Notes: a model not told the origin generated them from the sequence alone. DNA of 39,936 nt from Paracraurococcus ruber (GCF_004353985.1 NZ_SMOA01000037.1:1-39936), one strand, 5' to 3'; shown: positions 1-9,450, counted from the first letter of the stretch. Program-made: numbers and translations.

Positions 1-185
1 AGCAGCGCGGCGGCCGGCGCGCCGCAGCGCAGGACGCCATGGACGCCCATGGGCATGGCGCGAGCGGCCCGGCGCCCGCAGCCACTCCGCGTGCAGCGCC
101 CGGCGGCAGCAGGACCTTCGATCCCGCACCCACGCTATGCTGCCGCCGTCCGGAATGCCGCGCCGCCGGCGCGCGGCGCGGGCGC

Positions 186-1865
186 TCAGGCCGCCAGCGC
201 CGCCTCCGCCTCCCGCACCACCTCGGCCAGGGCGCCCGGCGCGAAGGGGCTGGCCAGGCCGGCCGAGGCGACCAGCCCGGTGAAGGGCATGGAGCCGCCG
301 CGGCCGCAGAGCGCGACGTAATCCGCCAGCGCGCCCTGCGGGTCGCGCCGCGACCGCACCCAGAACTGCAACGCGCAGCAGAGCGCCAGGGTGTAGTCGA
401 TGTAGTAGAAGGGCGAGCGGTAGATGTGGCCCTTGGCCTGCCAGCGGCCGCCCTTCGCCGGCCAGGCCAGGCCGCCATAATCGGTCCAGGGCATGTAGAG
501 CCGTTCCAGCCGCTGCCAGATCGCGTGCCGCTCCTCCGGCGTCGCCTCCGGGTTGGCATAGACCTCGTGCTGGAAATGGTCGACGCAGACGCCGTAGGGC
601 AGGAAGGCCAGCGAGGTCTCCAGGTGCATGCGGCGGAAGCGCTCCGCCGCATCCTCCCCCACCAGCAGGCCCATATGCGGATGGGTGAGGAATTCCAGCG
701 ACATGGAGTGGATCTCCGCCGCCTCCATGGTCGGCCACAGGTAGTCCACGCCCGGCAGGGCGCGGCTCTCCCAGTTCTGGAAGGCGTGCCCGACCTCATG
801 CGTGAAGACGCCGATGTCGTGATGCGTGCCGTTGAAATTGGCGAAGATGAAGGGCGCGCCGATGCTGGGGAAGCTGGTGCAGAAGCCGCCGCCCGCCTTG
901 CCCGGGCGGTTCTTCAGGTCGGTGAAGCCGCCCTGCGCCATCGCCTGCCAGAACGCGGCCAGGCGCGGGTCCATCCGGCCGAACATCACCCCGGCCTGGG
1001 CGCAAAGCGTGTCGTGGTCGCCGGCCGGCTTCGGGTTGCCGGCCGGGTCCACCAGCGCCTCGTCCCAGAAGCGCAGCCGGTCCCAGCCAAGGCGCTTGCG
1101 CCGCGCCTCCAGCAGGCGGCCGACCAGCGGCACCACATGCGCCAGCACCTCCTCGCGGTAGCGGGCGACCTCCTCCGGGCCGTAATCGGTGCGCCGCATG
1201 CGGCGATAGCCGAGCGGCGTGTAGCTGTCATAGCCCAGCTTGCGCGCCATGCCGTGCCGCAGCCGCACCAGCTCATCGTAGATCGTGTCGAGCTCGGCGC
1301 CGTTGCGCGCGAAGAACTCCCAGCGCTGCGTCTCCGCCTCCTGCCGCAGCGACCGGTCCGGATCCTCGGCAAAGGGAGCGAGGCCGGCGAGGTTCACCAC
1401 CTCCCCCCGGATCTCCAGCGTGGCGCCGGCGAGCAGCGCCGTGTAGCGCGCGCCGAGGCGCGACTCCGCCTCGAGATCCGCCGCGATGACCGGATCGAAA
1501 GTGGTGACGTCCATCTCCCAGAGCCGCACCGCGAAGCCGCCCGCCGCGGCCTCCAGCGCCGCGCGGTCGGGCCAGGCCAGCAGGCGGCGCTTCAGCGCCG
1601 TCTCGTGCCCGGCGGCGACCGGCGCCAGCGCATCGGCATATTCCCGCGCCGCCTTGGCCGCCGGGTCCGTGGTGTCCTGCGCGAAGCGCAGATGCACGAG
1701 AGACGACCAGCTGTCCTGCTCGCGACGCTGCCTGTCCCAGGCCGCCAGCGCGCCGGCGAGGTCGCCGGCCTCCAGCCGCGCGACGACGGCGGCGTGGTCC
1801 GCCGCTAGGCTTTCCTCGGTCGGCGGGGCGAATTCCAGGCTGCGGAAGGGCGGGATCGCGCTCAT
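186..1865 (-). CDS. M3-family oligoendopeptidase (PepF-like)
   Basis: 559 aa, predicted cytoplasmic zinc metallopeptidase of the thimet/oligoendopeptidase F family, which cleaves short peptides. The zinc site HEVGH is at about residues 356-360 (context GVFTHEVGHAFQNWESR). A Glu-rich segment about 25 residues further on (AEIHSMSLEFL, about 383-393) supplies the expected third zinc ligand. Length matches PepF-type enzymes and there is no signal peptide. The start is the ATG at 1865, beginning MSAIPPFRSLEF. It stands alone on the minus strand, with about 310 bp of non-coding DNA before the next gene. Family assignment is secure from the motif and overall composition; the substrate is unknown. 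Confidence 0.93.
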   Translation of the reverse strand: MSAIPPFRSLEFAPPTEESLAADHAAVVARLEAGDLAGALAAWDRQRREQDSWSSLVHLRFAQDTTDPAAKAAREYADALAPVAAGHETALKRRLLAWPDRAALEAAAGGFAVRLWEMDVTTFDPVIAADLEAESRLGARYTALLAGATLEIRGEVVNLAGLAPFAEDPDRSLRQEAETQRWEFFARNGAELDTIYDELVRLRHGMARKLGYDSYTPLGYRRMRRTDYGPEEVARYREEVLAHVVPLVGRLLEARRKRLGWDRLRFWDEALVDPAGNPKPAGDHDTLCAQAGVMFGRMDPRLAAFWQAMAQGGFTDLKNRPGKAGGGFCTSFPSIGAPFIFANFNGTHHDIGVFTHEVGHAFQNWESRALPGVDYLWPTMEAAEIHSMSLEFLTHPHMGLLVGEDAAERFRRMHLETSLAFLPYGVCVDHFQHEVYANPEATPEERHAIWQRLERLYMPWTDYGGLAWPAKGGRWQAKGHIYRSPFYYIDYTLALCCALQFWVRSRRDPQGALADYVALCGRGGSMPFTGLVASAGLASPFAPGALAEVVREAEAALAA

Positions 1866-2175
1866 GCGGCAGCGAGGCCCGCCGGCACGACCCTGGCGCG
1901 ATGCGATGGCGTGCCGCTCATCCCCAGCCTCCCCCTGCCCTGCTGCGCCGCCAGGGTTAGCCCATCCGGCGCCGGCCGGCGACCGCGCGTCCCGATCCGC
2001 GCCGCGGGCTGCGCCCCCGCCTCGTGGCCCCCCTTGCGGCCCGCCCGCGGCCCCGGGCCGGTCGGCGCATCCGGTGCGACACGCAAGCCGCCCCGGGTCA
2101 TCGAACGAAGAGCGCCGTCGCGCCGCTCCGGCATCCGTCCCGGCGCTTCGGCGCCAGGCCTTCCCGCCGGCCGCC
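1866..2175. other. Intergenic stretch, no gene seen
   Basis: About 310 bp between the start of the M3 peptidase and the stop of zur. It has open frames on both strands, as does all DNA of this base composition, but none has recognisable protein features, a ribosome-binding site or a domain. It presumably holds the peptidase promoter; no convincing -35/-10 pair was found. Confidence 0.5.
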
Positions 2176-2691
2176 TCAGGCGCCGGCGCAGCGGGCGCAG
2201 AGGCCCTCGACCTCCACCGTCGCCCGGCGTGGCACGAAGCCGGCGGCCCGCGCCGCCCGGGCCAGCGCCAGCGCCACGCCGGGGTCGCTGACCTCGGCGG
2301 TGGCGCCGCAGCGGTCGCAGATCAGGAACTGGTGCGGGTGGTCATGCGCGGCGCCGCAGCCGCAATCCTCCGGGTGGTCCAGCGCATCGGCGCAGCCGAC
2401 GAAGGCGTTCAGCCGTTCCACCTTGTGGATCAGCCCCTGCTCCACCAGGAAATCCAGCGCCCGGTACACGGTGGGCGGGGCGGCGCCGGCGCGGCTGGCC
2501 TTCAGCCGGTCCAGCAGGGCATAGGCGCCGAGCGGCTGGTCGGCCCCCAGCACCAGCCGCAGCACCTCCCGCCGCAGGGCCGTGAGCTGGGCGCCGCGCC
2601 GGGCGCAGAGCGCCGCGGCGCGGTCGAGGCTGGCCTCGGTCGGCGCGGTGCCGGGCGGCAGGGCGGGGGCGGTGTTCGCGGTGGGGTGCAT
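2176..2691 (-). CDS. zur: Fur-family zinc uptake regulator (Zur)
   Basis: 171 aa. Fur-family repressors bind Zn(II) as corepressor and silence zinc-acquisition genes. The winged helix lies at about residues 30-100 and carries the segment [19 protein letters not shown] followed by RLNAFVGC, a signature more typical of Zur than of Fur. The C-terminal half has the His-rich metal site HDHPHQF (116-122) and two CxxC pairs, CDRC (125-128) and CARC (165-168), which form the structural zinc site. The start ATG at 2691 is the only reasonable one in this frame. It is divergent from hisI with only 17 bp between start codons, and next to a CobW zinc GTPase, which supports Zur over Fur or Mur. Confidence 0.9.
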   Translation of the reverse strand: MHPTANTAPALPPGTAPTEASLDRAAALCARRGAQLTALRREVLRLVLGADQPLGAYALLDRLKASRAGAAPPTVYRALDFLVEQGLIHKVERLNAFVGCADALDHPEDCGCGAAHDHPHQFLICDRCGATAEVSDPGVALALARAARAAGFVPRRATVEVEGLCARCAGA

Positions 2692-2708
2692 CCTCCCTAT
2701 ATTGGGGC
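2692..2708. promoter_or_regulatory. 17-bp shared zur/hisI control region
   Basis: Only 17 bp separate the divergent start codons. The centre is an imperfect palindrome CCCTATATTGGG (2695-2706) with one mismatched pair. TATATT at 2698-2703 looks like a -10 hexamer, and its complement AATATA serves the other strand. Each ends 5-6 bp before a start codon, the spacing expected for leaderless transcripts. A Zur operator could lie here, but it does not match the AT-rich alphaproteobacterial Zur boxes I know. No good -35 hexamer is visible on either side. Confidence 0.4.
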
Positions 2709-3137
2709 ATGACCACCCTGGCCGCGACCCTTTCCGTTGCCGATCCCGCCGCGCGGGACCGGCTGCTCGACGCCATCCGCTTCGATGCGCGGGGGCTGGT
2801 GCCCTGCATCGCCCAGCAGCATGACAGCGGGGAAGTGCTGATGCTGGCCTGGATGAACCGCGACGCGGTGGCGGAAACGCTGGAGACCGGCCGGGTCTGC
2901 TACTTCTCCCGCAGCCGCGGCGGGCTGTGGCGCAAGGGCGAGACGAGCGGCCAGGTGCAGCGCCTGGTTGATCTGCGGCTGGACTGCGACGGCGACGCGC
3001 TGCTGGCGCTGGTGGACCAGGCCGGGGTCGCCTGCCACACCGGCCGCCGGTCCTGCTTCTACCTGGCGCCGCGCGACGGCACGCTGGCCGAGATCGCCGC
3101 CCCGCTGGTCTCGGCGGAGGCCCTGTACGGACGATGA
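2709..3137 (+). CDS. hisI: Phosphoribosyl-AMP cyclohydrolase HisI
   Basis: 142 aa, single-domain HisI. It opens the purine ring of phosphoribosyl-AMP in histidine biosynthesis. The core reads [27 protein letters not shown] and LDCDGDALL, followed by [10 protein letters not shown]. The zinc cysteines are all present: C93 in LDCD, C109 in ACHTG and C116 in SCF, with flanking metal-binding Asp residues at 92 and 94. No HisE domain is fused. It overlaps the following CobW gene by ATGA. Extra HisI copies are known in some Zur regulons, so this could be a zinc-stress paralogue, but the retained zinc ligands mean it would not be a zinc-free replacement. It may simply be the housekeeping copy. Confidence 0.93.
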   Translation: MTTLAATLSVADPAARDRLLDAIRFDARGLVPCIAQQHDSGEVLMLAWMNRDAVAETLETGRVCYFSRSRGGLWRKGETSGQVQRLVDLRLDCDGDALLALVDQAGVACHTGRRSCFYLAPRDGTLAEIAAPLVSAEALYGR

Positions 3138-4237
3138 GCGCCCCCGACATGACCCCACGCGCTTCCGGCGCGACCCGCCCCGAACCGGTCCCGGTTACCG
3201 TCCTCACCGGCTTCCTCGGCGCCGGCAAGACCACCCTGCTGAACCGCCTGCTCCGGCACCCGGCGCTGCGCGACACCGCCGTGCTGATCAACGAGTTCGG
3301 CGAGATCGGCCTCGACCACCTGCTGGTGGAGCGGCTGGACGGCGACACGGTGCTGCTGAATGCCGGCTGCCTCTGCTGCACCGTGCGCGGCGACCTGGTG
3401 AAGGCGCTGCGCGACCTGGCGGTGCGGATCGAGGCAGGGCACCCGATCCGTCGAGTGGTGGTGGAGACGACCGGGCTGGCCGACCCGGCGCCCATCCTGC
3501 AGACGCTGATGAGCGACCCGCTGGTGCTCTACCGCTACCGCCTGGACGGCGTGGTGACGCTGGTGGATGCCGCGAATGGCGCGGCGACGCTGGACAGCCA
3601 GCCGGAAGCGGTGAAGCAGGCGGCGGTCGCCGACCGCCTGGTGATCACCAAGTCCGACCTGGCGACGCCGGAGCAGGTCTCGGGGCTCTGGGGCCGGCTG
3701 CGGGCGCTGAACCCGGGCGCGCCGCTGCTGAACGCGCTGCATGGCGACATCGAGCCGGAGGCGCTGCTGGATTGCGGCCTCTACGACGCCACCCGCAAGC
3801 ACCCCGAGGTCAGGCGCTGGCTGGATGCCGAGGCGTGGCAGGCGCAGGGCCATGGGCACGACCACCATCATCACCACCACGACGCCAATCGCCACGATGC
3901 GCGGATCCACAGCTTCTGCCTGACCTTCGACGAGCCCCTGCCCTGGGACGGGCTGGCGACCTGGCTGGAGGTGCTGAGCATGACGCGCGGCGAGAGCGTG
4001 CTGCGCATCAAGGGCATCCTGAACCTGGTGGGCGAGGACCGGCCGGTCGCGATCCATGGCGTGCAGCACCTGTTCCATCCGCCGGTGAAGCTGGCGGCCT
4101 GGCCGGAGGGGGATGACCGGCGATCCCGCCTCGTCTTCATCCTACGCGACCTGGATCGCGGCACGGTGGAGAAGGGCCTGCGCGCCTTCGCCGGGAGTGC
4201 CCGGCAACACGCGGCGATCGCCGCGGGCGGCGCATGA
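3134..4237 (+). CDS. CobW/COG0523 GTP-binding metal chaperone, His-rich
   Basis: 367 aa G3E GTPase of the CobW/COG0523 family, proposed to deliver metal (here probably zinc) to client proteins at the cost of GTP. Walker [10 protein letters not shown] is at 26-34, the metal-binding CxCC motif CLCC at 79-82, the ETTGLADP switch segment at about 111-118 and the guanine-recognition TKSD at 172-175. A His-rich linker ([10 protein letters not shown], 240-249) precedes the C-terminal CobW_C domain. The start ATG overlaps the hisI stop (ATGA), so the two are translationally coupled. Linkage to zur points to the zinc-homeostasis branch (ZigA/YeiR/ZagA-like) rather than cobalamin synthesis. Confidence 0.93.
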   Translation: MSAPDMTPRASGATRPEPVPVTVLTGFLGAGKTTLLNRLLRHPALRDTAVLINEFGEIGLDHLLVERLDGDTVLLNAGCLCCTVRGDLVKALRDLAVRIEAGHPIRRVVVETTGLADPAPILQTLMSDPLVLYRYRLDGVVTLVDAANGAATLDSQPEAVKQAAVADRLVITKSDLATPEQVSGLWGRLRALNPGAPLLNALHGDIEPEALLDCGLYDATRKHPEVRRWLDAEAWQAQGHGHDHHHHHHDANRHDARIHSFCLTFDEPLPWDGLATWLEVLSMTRGESVLRIKGILNLVGEDRPVAIHGVQHLFHPPVKLAAWPEGDDRRSRLVFILRDLDRGTVEKGLRAFAGSARQHAAIAAGGA

Positions 4238-4459
4238 CCCCTGCCCCGCCGCCGGTTACCCGCCGGCGTCCGGGGCGACGGCATGCGCATGCCCGGGGTC
4301 ATCGCCTGGCGATCGGCGGCACGTCGGCCCCATTCCCCGCCATGTCCCTGGCCGATGCCGGCCCCCTCGGCAGCTGGTGGCTCAAACTGGCCGGGGCCGG
4401 CGACGACATCCGCCTCCGGCCGCGCCGGCCCGCCAGGGCGGCGCGAAGGGCAAGCGGGC

Positions 4460-4705
4460 TCAGCCGCGCCCGCGGCCGGTCTTCGCCTGCAATTCGTCGA
4501 TCCGCTTCGACGCATCCGCCTTGCTGAGGCCGGGGTCGAAGGCCTCGCCGGCCTCCTCGCTCAGCGTCTTCAGGTAGCTGGCCTGGGCGCCGGTCATCGT
4601 CTCATCGCCGGTGGTCCAGTCATCCGGGTCCTTGATGGTGTTGGAGCCCGGGTCCGGATCGGTCTTCGGGTTCTCCGGCGGCTGGTGCTGCGGCTGCTTC
4701 GCCAT
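4460..4705 (-). CDS. DUF3072 domain-containing small protein
   Basis: 81 aa, acidic and hydrophilic. The C-terminal part matches the DUF3072 pattern: DDWTTGDETMTGAQASYL, then LSEEAGEAFDP, LSKADASKRIDEL and a short basic tail. The N-terminal 30 residues are Pro/Asp-rich and probably disordered. A ribosome-binding site GGAAGGA lies shortly before the ATG. Function is unknown. It is a single gene facing away from the downstream esterase; about 220 bp without a gene separate its stop from the cobW stop. Confidence 0.85.
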   Translation of the reverse strand: MAKQPQHQPPENPKTDPDPGSNTIKDPDDWTTGDETMTGAQASYLKTLSEEAGEAFDPGLSKADASKRIDELQAKTGRGRG

Positions 4706-4864
4706 GGGCGGCGTCCTTCCGTGGTTGGCCTGTTCGCCTAACGTTCCTGACGCGCCGGCGTTGCCTGAGAAAGCAGTTCAAGTTCATGCTGCAATGCAGC
4801 GAAACCCCATGGCCCGCGCCACGCTGAACCCAGGGCCGCGCCAGGGCGGCAAAGGATCCCCGCC

Positions 4865-6067
4865 TTGCCGAAGCCGCATCTCGACCTCGCCGACCTCGTC
4901 CGCCGCAGCCAGGCCATGGCCCAAGGGGCGTTGCAGGGGACGATGCGGGGCGCCATGGCCGGGCCGTTGCCAACCGGCGACGGCGCCCTGCGGGAGGAGG
5001 CCGCCTTCGGCAGCAATCCCGGGCAGCTTCGCATGCTGGAATGCGTCCCCGATGGCCTGCCGCCCGGGGCGCCGCTCGTCGTCGTGCTGCATGGCTGCAA
5101 CCAGACCGCCGCCGGCTTCGACCGCGGCACCGGCTGGTCCCGCCTCGCCGCGCGGCACGGCTTCGCGCTGCTGCTGCCGGAACAGCGCATGGCGAACAAC
5201 GCCAACCGCTGCTTCAACTGGTTCGAGCCCGGCGACACGCGCCGCGACCGCGGCGAGGCCCTGTCCATCCGGCAGATGGTGGCGCATGCCGTCGCGCGGC
5301 ACCGGCTGGACCAGCGGCGGGTCTTCGTCACCGGCCTGTCCGCCGGCGGCGCCATGGCCAGCGCGATGCTGGCCACCTACCCCGAGGTCTTCGCCGCCGG
5401 CGCCATCATCGCCGGCCTGCCCTACGATGCCGCGCACTCCATGCCGGAGGCCTTCGAGGCCATGGCCACCGGCCGCCCCCGCCCGGCGCCGGAGCGGGGC
5501 GAGGCGGTGCGCCGCGCCTCGCCGCATCGCGGGCCCTGGCCGCGCGTCTCGGTCTGGCAGGGGGACGCGGATGCGACGGTCCGCCCGGCGAATGCCGAGG
5601 AAATCCTGAAGCAGTGGCGCGACCTGCACGGCCTGCCGCTGGCGCCGGGGACGATGGAGGCCCCCGGTCCGGCGCATCGCCGCCGCGCCTGGCGCGGCGC
5701 GGACGGGGCCGTGGTGCTGGAACACCACGCGATCGCCGGCATGCCGCATGGCGTGCCGATCGCGCCGCGTCGCGGCCCCGAGGCGATCGGCGAGCCGGCG
5801 CCCTGGATCCTCGATGTCGGCATCGCCTCCACCGAGGCGATCGCCGGCTTCTTCGGCCTCGGCGCCGCCGCCGTGCCGGACCGGCCGGCGCCGCGCGAGG
5901 CCGGCCGCTCCGCCTGGCTGGACCGCATCATCCGCGTCGGCCGCGACGGCGTGGCGCAGCTTGGCGAGGGCGCGGCGCGGGAAGCGCCGCCGGCCGAGGC
6001 GCCGGGGGCCGGGCCCGGCCGGCTGATCCGCCGTGCCCTGCGCGCCGCCGGCCTGCTGGACCGCTGA
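4865..6067 (+). CDS. PHB depolymerase-family esterase
   Basis: 400 aa alpha/beta-hydrolase of the PHB depolymerase/LpqC family. Such enzymes cleave polyhydroxybutyrate-like or aromatic ester bonds. The oxyanion region LHGCNQT is at about 75-81 and the nucleophile elbow GLSAGG at 157-162 (Ser159). A catalytic Asp lies probably in WQGDADATVRP, and the His probably in GMPHGVPI. No signal peptide is seen, so it may act inside the cell. The start chosen is TTG at 4865, preceded by AAAGGA at a suitable distance. An ATG at 4916 (MAQGALQ) is the alternative and would remove 17 residues. The substrate cannot be read from sequence. Confidence 0.85.
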   Translation: MPKPHLDLADLVRRSQAMAQGALQGTMRGAMAGPLPTGDGALREEAAFGSNPGQLRMLECVPDGLPPGAPLVVVLHGCNQTAAGFDRGTGWSRLAARHGFALLLPEQRMANNANRCFNWFEPGDTRRDRGEALSIRQMVAHAVARHRLDQRRVFVTGLSAGGAMASAMLATYPEVFAAGAIIAGLPYDAAHSMPEAFEAMATGRPRPAPERGEAVRRASPHRGPWPRVSVWQGDADATVRPANAEEILKQWRDLHGLPLAPGTMEAPGPAHRRRAWRGADGAVVLEHHAIAGMPHGVPIAPRRGPEAIGEPAPWILDVGIASTEAIAGFFGLGAAAVPDRPAPREAGRSAWLDRIIRVGRDGVAQLGEGAAREAPPAEAPGAGPGRLIRRALRAAGLLDR

Positions 6068-6170
6068 CGCCGTCCCGCGCATCCTCACCGGCGCGGATCA
6101 ACAGCACAGCGGAGCGGCGCCGCCGGCCCCCCCGGGCCCCGCGGCGCGCCGCCCCGGGAGAGGACCACCC

Positions 6171-7148
6171 ATGCAACAGCGCAAGCTCGGCGGCAGCGGC
6201 ATCGCGACGCCGCCCATCATCTTCGGCGGCAATGTCTTCGGCTGGACGCTCGACAAGGCGGCGTCCTTCCGCATCCTCGACAAGCTGGTGGATGTCGGGC
6301 TGACCTGCATCGACACGGCGGATGTCTATTCCGCCTGGGCGCCCGGCAACCAGGGCGGCGAGAGCGAGGCCATCATCGGCGACTGGCTTGCCGCCCGCGG
6401 CAACCGCGCGAAGGTGACCATCCTGACCAAGGTCGGCATGCAGATGGGCCCGCGCGACGCGGACGGGAACGGGCCGAAGCACGCGGTCGGCCTTTCCCCG
6501 CGCTGGATCGCCCAGGGTGTCGAGGACAGCCTGCGCCGGCTGCGCACCGACAGCATCGATCTCTACCAGGCGCACAAGGACGACCCGGAGACGCCGCTCG
6601 CGGACTCGCTCGGCGCCTTCGGCGACCTGATCAAGGCGGGCAAGGTCCGCGCCATCGGCGCGTCCAACTACAGCGCAGCGCGGCTCGGCGAGGCGCTGGC
6701 GGTGAGCGCGCAGCACGGGCTGCCGCGCTATCAGACCCTTCAGCCGCTGTACAACATGATGGACCGCAAGGTGTTCGAGGCCGAGCTCGGCCCGCTCTGC
6801 CAGCGGGAGGGCATCGGCGTGATCAACTACTACGCCCTCGCCTCCGGCTTCCTCTCCGGCAAGTACCGGTCGGAGGCGGATTTCGGCAAGAGCAAGCGCG
6901 GCGGCGGCATGGCGAAGTACCTGACGCCGCGCGGCCTCGCGGTGCTGGATGCGCTGGATGCGGTCGCCAAGGAGATGTCGGCGACGCCGGCGCAGGTGGC
7001 GCTGGCCTGGCTGCTGGCGAAGCCCGCCGTCACCGCGCCGATCGCCAGCGCGACGACCGAGGCGCAGGTGGACGACCTGGTGAAGGCAGCGACGCTGACG
7101 CTGCCCGCCGACGCCGTGGCGACGCTGGACGGCGCCAGCGCGGAGTAG
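6171..7148 (+). CDS. Aldo/keto reductase
   Basis: 325 aa NADPH-dependent TIM-barrel oxidoreductase. The catalytic tetrad is recognisable: Asp48 and Tyr53 in IDTADVY, Lys87 in ILTKVG and His135 in YQAHKDD. The cofactor-binding C-terminal part includes GASNYSA and APIASATTEAQV. The start is ATG 6171, with a GAGAGG ribosome-binding site about 8 bp upstream; the frame is open further upstream but that part has no family similarity. It lies about 100 bp after the esterase on the same strand and may be co-transcribed. The natural substrate (aldehyde, sugar or ketone) is not predictable. Confidence 0.92.
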   Translation: MQQRKLGGSGIATPPIIFGGNVFGWTLDKAASFRILDKLVDVGLTCIDTADVYSAWAPGNQGGESEAIIGDWLAARGNRAKVTILTKVGMQMGPRDADGNGPKHAVGLSPRWIAQGVEDSLRRLRTDSIDLYQAHKDDPETPLADSLGAFGDLIKAGKVRAIGASNYSAARLGEALAVSAQHGLPRYQTLQPLYNMMDRKVFEAELGPLCQREGIGVINYYALASGFLSGKYRSEADFGKSKRGGGMAKYLTPRGLAVLDALDAVAKEMSATPAQVALAWLLAKPAVTAPIASATTEAQVDDLVKAATLTLPADAVATLDGASAE

Positions 7149-7622
7149 CATGCGGGGGGAGGCGGTCCGCGCGCCTCCGACGCGCTTCCGCCGCAGGCGC
7201 GGCGGAGGCAGGCGGCGCCGAGGCGACGCGGTCCCGCCCTGCCCGGCGGCTTGCGCTCGGCCTCCGTCCTGCGGCGGCGGCGATGCGCGACCTGGACAGG
7301 CCGGGCGCGGCGGGCCGGCGATGCGACGGATGGGCCGGGCGGGCGGCATCGCGCTTCAAGGCCGACACCCGTCTGCGGACCCATGCCGCCGGGGATGACG
7401 CCCGCGCCCGTCAGCTTGCCCGGGGCCGACGACCGATGGGTGCCCGCCGGAACTGCGCGATGACCGCCCCTTGCGCCTGCGACGCGTCGTCCACGGTCGG
7501 ACGCCGCGGCGACTGCGCGTCCCTGTCGTGACCGCAGGCGGTTCCGCTCCCGGCCGCGCCGCGTTGTGGCGCATCGCCGACCGCCATACCCTGTCCGCCA
7601 CGCCGAGGGCCGAGGTGCTGCG
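7149..7622. other. 474-bp intergenic region, no gene seen
   Basis: Between the aldo/keto reductase and chrA. Several frames are open on both strands but encode only Arg/Pro/Ala-rich shadow peptides. Near the left side an inverted repeat pairs GCCTCCG with CGGAGGC around an internal CCGCC/GGCGG, which could terminate the reductase transcript. No clear promoter or chromate-regulator site for chrA was recognised. Confidence 0.45.
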
Positions 7623-8966
7623 ATGAATGCCGAACCGCCGCGCAGCTTTCCGAGCTTCGCCGAGGCCTTGCGCGTCTGGTTCCGCATCGGCTGCCTGTCC
7701 TTCGGCGGACCGGCCGGGCAGATCGCGCTCATGCACCGGGAGGTGGTGGATGAGCGCCGCTGGGTCTCCGACGCCCGCTTCCTGCACGCGCTGAATTTCT
7801 GCACCCTGCTGCCGGGGCCGGAGGCGCAGCAGCTTGCCACCTATCTCGGCTGGCTGATGCATGGGGTGAAGGGCGGCGTCGCCGCCGGGCTGCTCTTCAT
7901 CATCCCCGGCGCGCTGGTGATGCTGGCGCTGTCGGCGATCTATGTCGGCTTCGGCGCGGTGCCGCTGATCGCGGCGCTGTTCTTCGGGCTGAAATGCGCC
8001 GTGCTGGTGCTGGTGGTGGAGGCGCTGCTGCGCGTGGCGCGGCGCGCCCTGAAGGGCCGCCTGCCCTGGCTGCTGGCGGCGGCCGCCTTCCTCGCGCTCT
8101 TCCTCTTCGGCCTGCCCTTTCCGCTGGTGGTGCTGGCGGCGGCGCTGCTGGGCTATCTGCTGCCGGCCGCCTTCGCCGGCGGCGGCCATGGCGCGGCGAA
8201 GGACGGGCCGCCGGCGATGCTGGACGCGCTGCTGGCCGCCGAGCCCGACCGCATCGCCCGCCTGGCCGGCGCGGCGCGGCGGGCGGGGCTGGTGGCCGTC
8301 GCGCTCTGGCTCTGGCCGGTGGCGCTGCTGATCGGAACGCCGCTCTGGGGCGACCTCGCCTGGTTCTTCTCCAAGATGGCGGTGGTGACCTTCGGCGGTG
8401 CCTATGCCGTGCTGGCCTATGTGGCGCAGGAGGCGGTGGAGCATTACCGCTGGCTGACCGCCGGGCAGATGCTGGCCGGGCTCGGCCTGGCGGAAACCAC
8501 GCCTGGCCCGCTGATCCTGGTGCTGCAATTCGTCGGCTACCTGGCCGGGCATGCCGCCGGCGGCGCCTGGGGCGGGGTGCTGGGCGCGGTGCTGACCCTC
8601 TGGGTGACCTTCGCCCCCTGCTTCGCCTGGATCTTCCTCGGCGCCCCCTATGTCGAGCGGCTGCATGACCAGCCGCGGCTCAAGGGCGCGCTGGCCGGGG
8701 TGACGGCCGCGGTGGTGGGGGTGATCGGCAACCTCGCGCTGTGGTTCGGGCTGCGCGTGCTGTTCGGCGAGGTGCGGGCGGTGCCGCTGGGCCCGGCGGT
8801 GCTGGAGGTGCCGGTGCCGACGACGCTGGACCCGCTGGCGGCGCTGCTGGCGATGCTGGCGGCGGTGGCGCTGTTCCGCATGAAGCTCGGCGTCGTCCGC
8901 ACCCTGGCGCTGACCGCCCTGGCCGGGCTGGTGCTGAAGACCGGCGCGGACTGGCTGCTGGGCTGA
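7623..8966 (+). CDS. chrA: Chromate efflux transporter ChrA (long-chain, two CHR domains)
   Basis: 447 aa polytopic inner-membrane protein of the CHR family, which exports chromate using the proton gradient. Two homologous halves are visible. The N-terminal half starts with CLSFGGPAGQIALMHREVV and continues LLPGPEAQQLATYLGW. The C-terminal half carries TFGGAYAVLAYVAQEAVEHY and GLAETTPGPLILVLQFVGY. About ten to twelve hydrophobic segments run between them. The start is ATG 7623 (MNAEPPRSF). Its stop is only 4 bp from the stop of the convergent small membrane gene. No chrB regulator is adjacent. Some CHR proteins have no proven chromate role. Confidence 0.93.
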   Translation: MNAEPPRSFPSFAEALRVWFRIGCLSFGGPAGQIALMHREVVDERRWVSDARFLHALNFCTLLPGPEAQQLATYLGWLMHGVKGGVAAGLLFIIPGALVMLALSAIYVGFGAVPLIAALFFGLKCAVLVLVVEALLRVARRALKGRLPWLLAAAAFLALFLFGLPFPLVVLAAALLGYLLPAAFAGGGHGAAKDGPPAMLDALLAAEPDRIARLAGAARRAGLVAVALWLWPVALLIGTPLWGDLAWFFSKMAVVTFGGAYAVLAYVAQEAVEHYRWLTAGQMLAGLGLAETTPGPLILVLQFVGYLAGHAAGGAWGGVLGAVLTLWVTFAPCFAWIFLGAPYVERLHDQPRLKGALAGVTAAVVGVIGNLALWFGLRVLFGEVRAVPLGPAVLEVPVPTTLDPLAALLAMLAAVALFRMKLGVVRTLALTALAGLVLKTGADWLLG

Positions 8967-8970
8967 CCGC

Positions 8971-9312
8971 CTACAGCCGCGCCGACCAGGAGAGGACGGT
9001 GAGGAAGGCGGCGAGGCCGGTGAAGACATGCGCCACCAGCAGCCATTCCGCCGGCTTGCGGGCGCGCCGGGCGATCAGCCGCGGCAGCAGCCCGCCCAGC
9101 ACGGCGGCGCCCAGCAGCAGGCCCGGGACCAGGCCCGGGGGCGCCCCGTCGCGGCCATGCAGCAGCAGGAAGAACAGCCAGGCACCCAGCGCGCCGGCGG
9201 CCAGGTGCAGCGTGACCACCCAGGGCTTGCGGCTGCGGCCCAGATAATGGGCCCCGGCCAGCACGCCGAGCGCGACGGCCGCGAGCAGCAGGGCGATGGT
9301 GAGCGACGTCAT
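8971..9312 (-). CDS. Small integral membrane protein, unknown function
   Basis: 113 aa from the ATG at 9312 (MTSLTIALLLAAVALGVL). Four hydrophobic helices are visible: about 4-24, 38-55, 62-78 and 88-108. They are joined by short basic loops (GRSRKPW, RLIARRARKPAEW). This resembles small four-helix membrane proteins of unknown role. An in-frame ATG further upstream at 9375 would add a hydrophilic 21-residue leader and looks less likely. It sits tail-to-tail with chrA. I do not recognise the family. Confidence 0.7.
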   Translation of the reverse strand: MTSLTIALLLAAVALGVLAGAHYLGRSRKPWVVTLHLAAGALGAWLFFLLLHGRDGAPPGLVPGLLLGAAVLGGLLPRLIARRARKPAEWLLVAHVFTGLAAFLTVLSWSARL

Positions 9313-9450
9313 GCCGGGCGGCTCCGCAGCGGGTTCAGGGCGGCCGGCATGGGTGCCGGCCGCTGCGACCATCATGTCCGGGTCGCCGCCGCCCGACCAA
9401 CCCCGCAGGCGCCCGCGGCACCGGGACCTCGGGACGCCCGCAGGCCGGCA

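Noticed and set aside
39-1808. Long plus-strand open frame opposite the M3 peptidase, and similar long frames opposite zur-hisI-cobW, msr, the three binding proteins, icd and the DMT transporter
   Set aside because: All are antisense shadows of clear genes in very GC-rich DNA. Their products are His/Arg/Ala-rich with no domain or ribosome-binding site.
1862-2134. Minus-strand frame in the gap between the peptidase and zur
   Set aside because: Low-complexity Arg/Gly/Ala peptide with no recognisable feature; treated as non-coding.
2709-3137. HisI as a zinc-independent paralogue induced by Zur
   Set aside because: All three zinc cysteines and both Asp residues are present, so the enzyme should still need zinc.
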